This document shows, one piece after another, positions 5,558 through 7,865 of a stretch of DNA of 7,865 nt. The notes beneath the pieces are model-generated. The model saw nothing but the letters and a program-made list of their open reading frames with translations. It had not been told where the DNA came from and made no database searches. The position numbers were made by a program, and so were the translations under genes. The stretch is from JAHJTW01 sp964545545 (GTDB lineage: Bacteria; Krumholzibacteriota; Krumholzibacteriia; LZORAL124-64-63), in assembly GCA_964545545.1 (NCBI GenBank), contig CAZJGK010000110.1:1-7865 (forward strand). Direction: 5' to 3'. Within the stretch, counting starts at the first letter, position 1, and each line of letters starts with the position of its first letter.

Positions 5558-6745
5558 ATGGCCTTGTCCAGACGACACATATTCCTTTCCTGCGGAGAGG
5601 CCAGCGGCGAACGATATGGGGCGGACCTGGTGTCCGCCCTGCATGCTCTGGACCCTGACCTTAAAATTTCCGCCCTCGGGGGCCGTCATGTGGAGATGGC
5701 CGGCGCTGAGCTTGTTCACTCCTCGGCCGAGTTGGGCGTCATGGGCTTTGCCGAGGTTATGCGGGCATGGCCCGCGATTCGGCGGGCCAGACGAGCCGTC
5801 GCCGCATTTTTGAAGCAGGAATCCGTTGATTTGGTCGTGCCGGTGGACTTTCCCGGGTTCAACAGCTGGGTGGCCGGCACCGCTCATGCCCTGCACGTGC
5901 CGGTTTTTTGGCTGATCGCTCCGCAATTGTGGGCCTGGGGGGGGTGGCGCGCCCGTAGCCTGCGCGCCAAGATCGACCGTTTGGGAACCATCCTGCCTTT
6001 CGAGGGGCCGTTTTTCCAAGAGCGAGGGTTTCGTGTCTTTCCCATGGGTCACCCCTTGCTCGATGCCTATGCCAGGGGGTTTCCCTTCATGGAATCCCAT
6101 CGCCGGCGTGAGGTTGTGTTCAATGACCGCACCCTGCCGGTGACCGTCGGCCTGATACCCGGGAGCCGCCGCCAGGAGTTGCGCCAGCTGCTGCCCATCC
6201 TGAAGGTGACCACCCAGGCCTTGTCGGGGTACCTGGGCCACCGTCCCTTAAAGTTCCTGGCGAGTGTGGCCCCCGGCATTTCTGGCCGGGAAGTGGCTCA
6301 GGCCTTTGATGGCCAGGTGGAGGTCTCGACGAGCCCCTTGCCGGAAATCCTGCCCCGCATGGACCTGGCTCTGGTGTGCAGCGGGACCGCCAGTCTGGAG
6401 GCCGCCCTGGCGGGCGTACCCCATGAGATCATCTACCGTACGGGACGCCTCGATTACTTCCTGGCGCGGCGATTGGTGCGTGTCCCTTATATCGGCCTGA
6501 GCAATCTGATTCTGGATCGTCGTGTTGTCCGGGAGCATATCCAAGGTCAGGTGACGCCCCTGCCGCTGGCCAGCAGTCTGCAGCGTTGGATTTCACGACC
6601 GGAAGAGCGAGCTTCTTTTCGTTCTGATGTCGAGAAGATCCGCGAATTGTGCGGGCCCCCCGGAGTCTGGCCCCGGACCGCGGCCGCTCTGCTGGAATTG
6701 ATCGACCAGTCCCCTGCCGGAGCCCGTGCCCCTGGAGCACCTTAG
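5558..6745 (+). CDS. lpxB: LpxB, lipid A disaccharide synthase
   Basis: GT19-family glycosyltransferase that joins UDP-2,3-diacylglucosamine and lipid X to give the beta-1,6 disaccharide-1-phosphate at the inner face of the inner membrane. The product is 395 residues, near the family length of about 380. ATG 5558 has AAGGTG seven bases upstream. Visible motifs in order: GEASGERYGA (13-22; usual GEASGD, so Glu for Asp), ALGG (39-42), LGVMGFAEV (59-67), the catalytic-region PVDFPGFN (95-102), PQLWAWG (122-128; usual PSVWAW or PQVWAW), MGHPLLD (163-169), IPGSRRQE (200-207), CSGTASLEAAL (274-284) and YFLARRLVRVPYIGLSN (300-316). The last 12 residues (DQSPAGARAPGAP region) look like a disordered tail. 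Its stop codon is immediately followed by the ATG of the DUF374 gene, so the two are probably translationally coupled. The lpxA-lpxB neighbourhood is the same as in E. coli. Confidence 0.96.
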   Translation: MALSRRHIFLSCGEASGERYGADLVSALHALDPDLKISALGGRHVEMAGAELVHSSAELGVMGFAEVMRAWPAIRRARRAVAAFLKQESVDLVVPVDFPGFNSWVAGTAHALHVPVFWLIAPQLWAWGGWRARSLRAKIDRLGTILPFEGPFFQERGFRVFPMGHPLLDAYARGFPFMESHRRREVVFNDRTLPVTVGLIPGSRRQELRQLLPILKVTTQALSGYLGHRPLKFLASVAPGISGREVAQAFDGQVEVSTSPLPEILPRMDLALVCSGTASLEAALAGVPHEIIYRTGRLDYFLARRLVRVPYIGLSNLILDRRVVREHIQGQVTPLPLASSLQRWISRPEERASFRSDVEKIRELCGPPGVWPRTAAALLELIDQSPAGARAPGAP

Positions 6746-7354
6746 ATGGGTTTGCAGAATCTCAAAATGGTCCTGGCGCCCCCCCTGTGGAAAATGTTGT
6801 CATCTTCCTGGCGGATGTCTCCGCTGGATGTCGCGCGTGTCGGGAGTGGTCCTTTTATTTTTGCCTGCCTGCATCGGGATATCCTGCCGGCAATCCATTT
6901 TGTGCGGTCATCCTGTCCCTGTCTTCTGGTCAGCAACAGCCCCGATGGGGATATCCTGGTGCGGACCCTGGGCGAGCGGGAATATAGCTTCGTGCGCGGG
7001 TCTACCGGCAGCGGTGGTGGCCGGGCCCTGGTGAAGTTGCGCCATTGTCTGGAGGCCGGCGTCAGCGTGGGCCTGGCTGTTGACGGCCCCAAGGGGCCCT
7101 ATGGTCTGATTCAGGAGGGCATCCTGCATCTAGCCCGCCTGACGGGGGTGCCTGTAGTTCCCCTGCGCGCCGCCGCCGGCGGGGCCTGGAGACTGGGAAC
7201 CTGGGACCGGACGCTTGTGCCCTGGCCCGGGGCTCGTGTCCGGATGGTCCTGGGTCCACGGTTTACCTGTCAGCGGGACGCGGAGCATGAGTTGTTGGTG
7301 GCGATCAAGGGTGGGCTTGAACGGTTTTTCGCGGCAGAGGAAGAGGGCGCATGA
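6746..7354 (+). CDS. DUF374 lysophospholipid acyltransferase-like protein
   Basis: Product of 202 residues, starting directly after the lpxB stop (GGAG eight bases upstream) and overlapping lpxK by ATGA. The pattern fits DUF374 (distant LPLAT superfamily): FACLHRDILPAI (39-50, the usual WHGR position), SNSPDGDILVRTLG (63-76), VRGSTGSGGGRAL (83-95), LAVDGPKGP (110-118), QEGILHLARLTGVPVVPL (123-140) and WRLGTWDRTLVPWPGARVRMVLG (148-170). Only a weakly hydrophobic N-terminal segment is present, so it is likely a peripheral membrane enzyme. Known: members of this family have been reported as lipid A late acyltransferases (the epsilonproteobacterial LpxJ type, from memory). Inferred: placement between lpxB and lpxK makes a lipid A secondary acyltransferase the best guess, but general phospholipid acylation cannot be excluded. 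The classical LpxL HxxxxD box is absent; the His is followed by Arg-Asp (HRD, 43-45), unlike the usual HGR or HNR. Confidence 0.85.
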   Translation: MGLQNLKMVLAPPLWKMLSSSWRMSPLDVARVGSGPFIFACLHRDILPAIHFVRSSCPCLLVSNSPDGDILVRTLGEREYSFVRGSTGSGGGRALVKLRHCLEAGVSVGLAVDGPKGPYGLIQEGILHLARLTGVPVVPLRAAAGGAWRLGTWDRTLVPWPGARVRMVLGPRFTCQRDAEHELLVAIKGGLERFFAAEEEGA

Positions 7355-7865
7355 AGATTCTGGATCGGCGACCCTGGTATGAACGCCGGTTGACGGGGCT
7401 CTGGCAGCGGCAAGTAGCGAGGCCCAACCCCGGCTGGTGGGATCGCCTGGGCGGCAGCTTCACCGCCAGGAGAGTGACGGGCAGGTCGCCGGCTCCGGAG
7501 CGGCCGTTTGTGGTGTCCGTGGGGAATCTTTCCCTGGGCGGCAGCGGCAAGACCCCGGTGGTCGAACAGTTGGCCGCCGATCTGGCCGGCCAGGGGATCC
7601 ACACGGGGATCCTGACCCGTGGCTATCGCTCATTGCGGTGTCGGCCTGCCGTGGTGGATGCCGCCTGCGCCGAATGCGGGGACGAAGCGCGCCTGCTCGC
7701 CTCCCGCCTGGCTCCGCTGGCCGTGACGGTGGTCCAGGCGGCCGATCGGGTTGCGGGTTGCGCTTATCTCTTGGCGCATGATCCCCGCTGCGAATGTGTG
7801 ATTCTGGAGGATGGTTTCCAGACCAAAGGCCTGGGCCGGCATCTGGATGTCTTGATTCTGGATGC
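7351..7865 (+). CDS. lpxK: LpxK, tetraacyldisaccharide 4'-kinase (3' partial)
   Basis: Adds the 4'-phosphate to the lipid A disaccharide at the cytoplasmic face of the inner membrane, giving lipid IVA. Starts at ATG 7351, overlapping the DUF374 stop by 4 bases, and runs open to the window edge (171 complete codons of about 330 expected). Motifs: a P-loop in VSVGNLSLGGSGKTPVV (55-71), TRGYRS (89-94), CGDEARLLA (109-117; Asp111 corresponds to the catalytic Asp of the GDEP motif), a conserved Q-A-A-D-R (129-133), and ILEDGFQ (151-157), the Walker B-like DDGxQ region. Two differences from the family: the N-terminal 50 residues are strongly charged and lack the usual hydrophobic membrane helix, and the family's DDGFQH reads EDGFQT. 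The P-loop and GDE are intact, so an active kinase is likely. The second half, with the catalytic His, lies outside the window. Confidence 0.93.
   Translation, partial: MKILDRRPWYERRLTGLWQRQVARPNPGWWDRLGGSFTARRVTGRSPAPERPFVVSVGNLSLGGSGKTPVVEQLAADLAGQGIHTGILTRGYRSLRCRPAVVDAACAECGDEARLLASRLAPLAVTVVQAADRVAGCAYLLAHDPRCECVILEDGFQTKGLGRHLDVLILD

Noticed and set aside
4797..6241. Two minus-strand open frames of about 250 codons opposite lpxA and lpxB
   Set aside because: Shadows of hexapeptide-repeat and GC-rich coding sequence; no family motif, no ribosome site pattern, and full overlap with firmly identified genes.

Overview
The window is a continuous outer-membrane-biogenesis locus, all read on the + strand and about 95% coding. 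The order is bamA (5' end missing), ompH/skp, lpxD, an lpxC-fabZ fusion, lpxA, lpxB, a DUF374 lysophospholipid-acyltransferase-like gene and lpxK (3' end missing). I see no RNA genes, insertion sequences, CRISPR arrays, attachment sites or minus-strand genes, and no gap over 150 bases.

The host is a diderm, lipid A-making bacterium with a GC-rich genome (strong G/C bias at third codon positions, estimated by eye). The LpxC-FabZ fusion is best known from Bacteroidota/Chlorobiota and related phyla of the FCB group. GC-rich composition, sequence drift at several family motifs and no Bacteroidota-type promoter fit a less-studied FCB-like lineage (for example Gemmatimonadota- or Krumholzibacteriota-like) better than a classical Bacteroides relative. 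That is inference and not a firm placement.

Layout. Positions 1-2183 hold the outer-membrane protein assembly part: BamA, the barrel that inserts beta-barrel proteins, and its periplasmic chaperone OmpH/Skp. A 141-base gap (2184-2324) follows. It holds a perfect TTGACA -35-like box and a strong 10-bp GC stem-loop, and is the only real intergenic region. From 2325 to the end runs a tightly packed lipid A operon. Gaps are 7 bases (lpxD/lpxC), 23 (lpxC/lpxA), 32 (lpxA/lpxB) and 0 (lpxB/DUF374), then a 4-base ATGA overlap (DUF374/lpxK).

How the genes work together. LpxA puts the first hydroxyacyl chain on UDP-GlcNAc, the LpxC half of the fusion deacetylates the product, and LpxD adds the second acyl chain. 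An LpxH/LpxI/LpxG hydrolase, not encoded here, must then make lipid X. LpxB joins two units into the disaccharide and LpxK adds the 4'-phosphate. The FabZ half dehydrates the same hydroxyacyl-ACP pool that LpxA and LpxD draw on, so the fusion ties the split between phospholipid and lipid A synthesis to one polypeptide. The DUF374 protein is a candidate late acyltransferase, placed in the operon between disaccharide formation and 4'-phosphorylation.

Most genes are ordinary members of known families. The points worth a second look are motif-level: loss of a conserved Asp in LpxC, Gly-to-Ala at the FabZ oxyanion position, an atypical LpxK N-terminus and Walker B region, the DUF374 gene as a possible pre-Kdo acyltransferase, and the leader upstream of lpxD. 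I do not find a convincing wholly new system.
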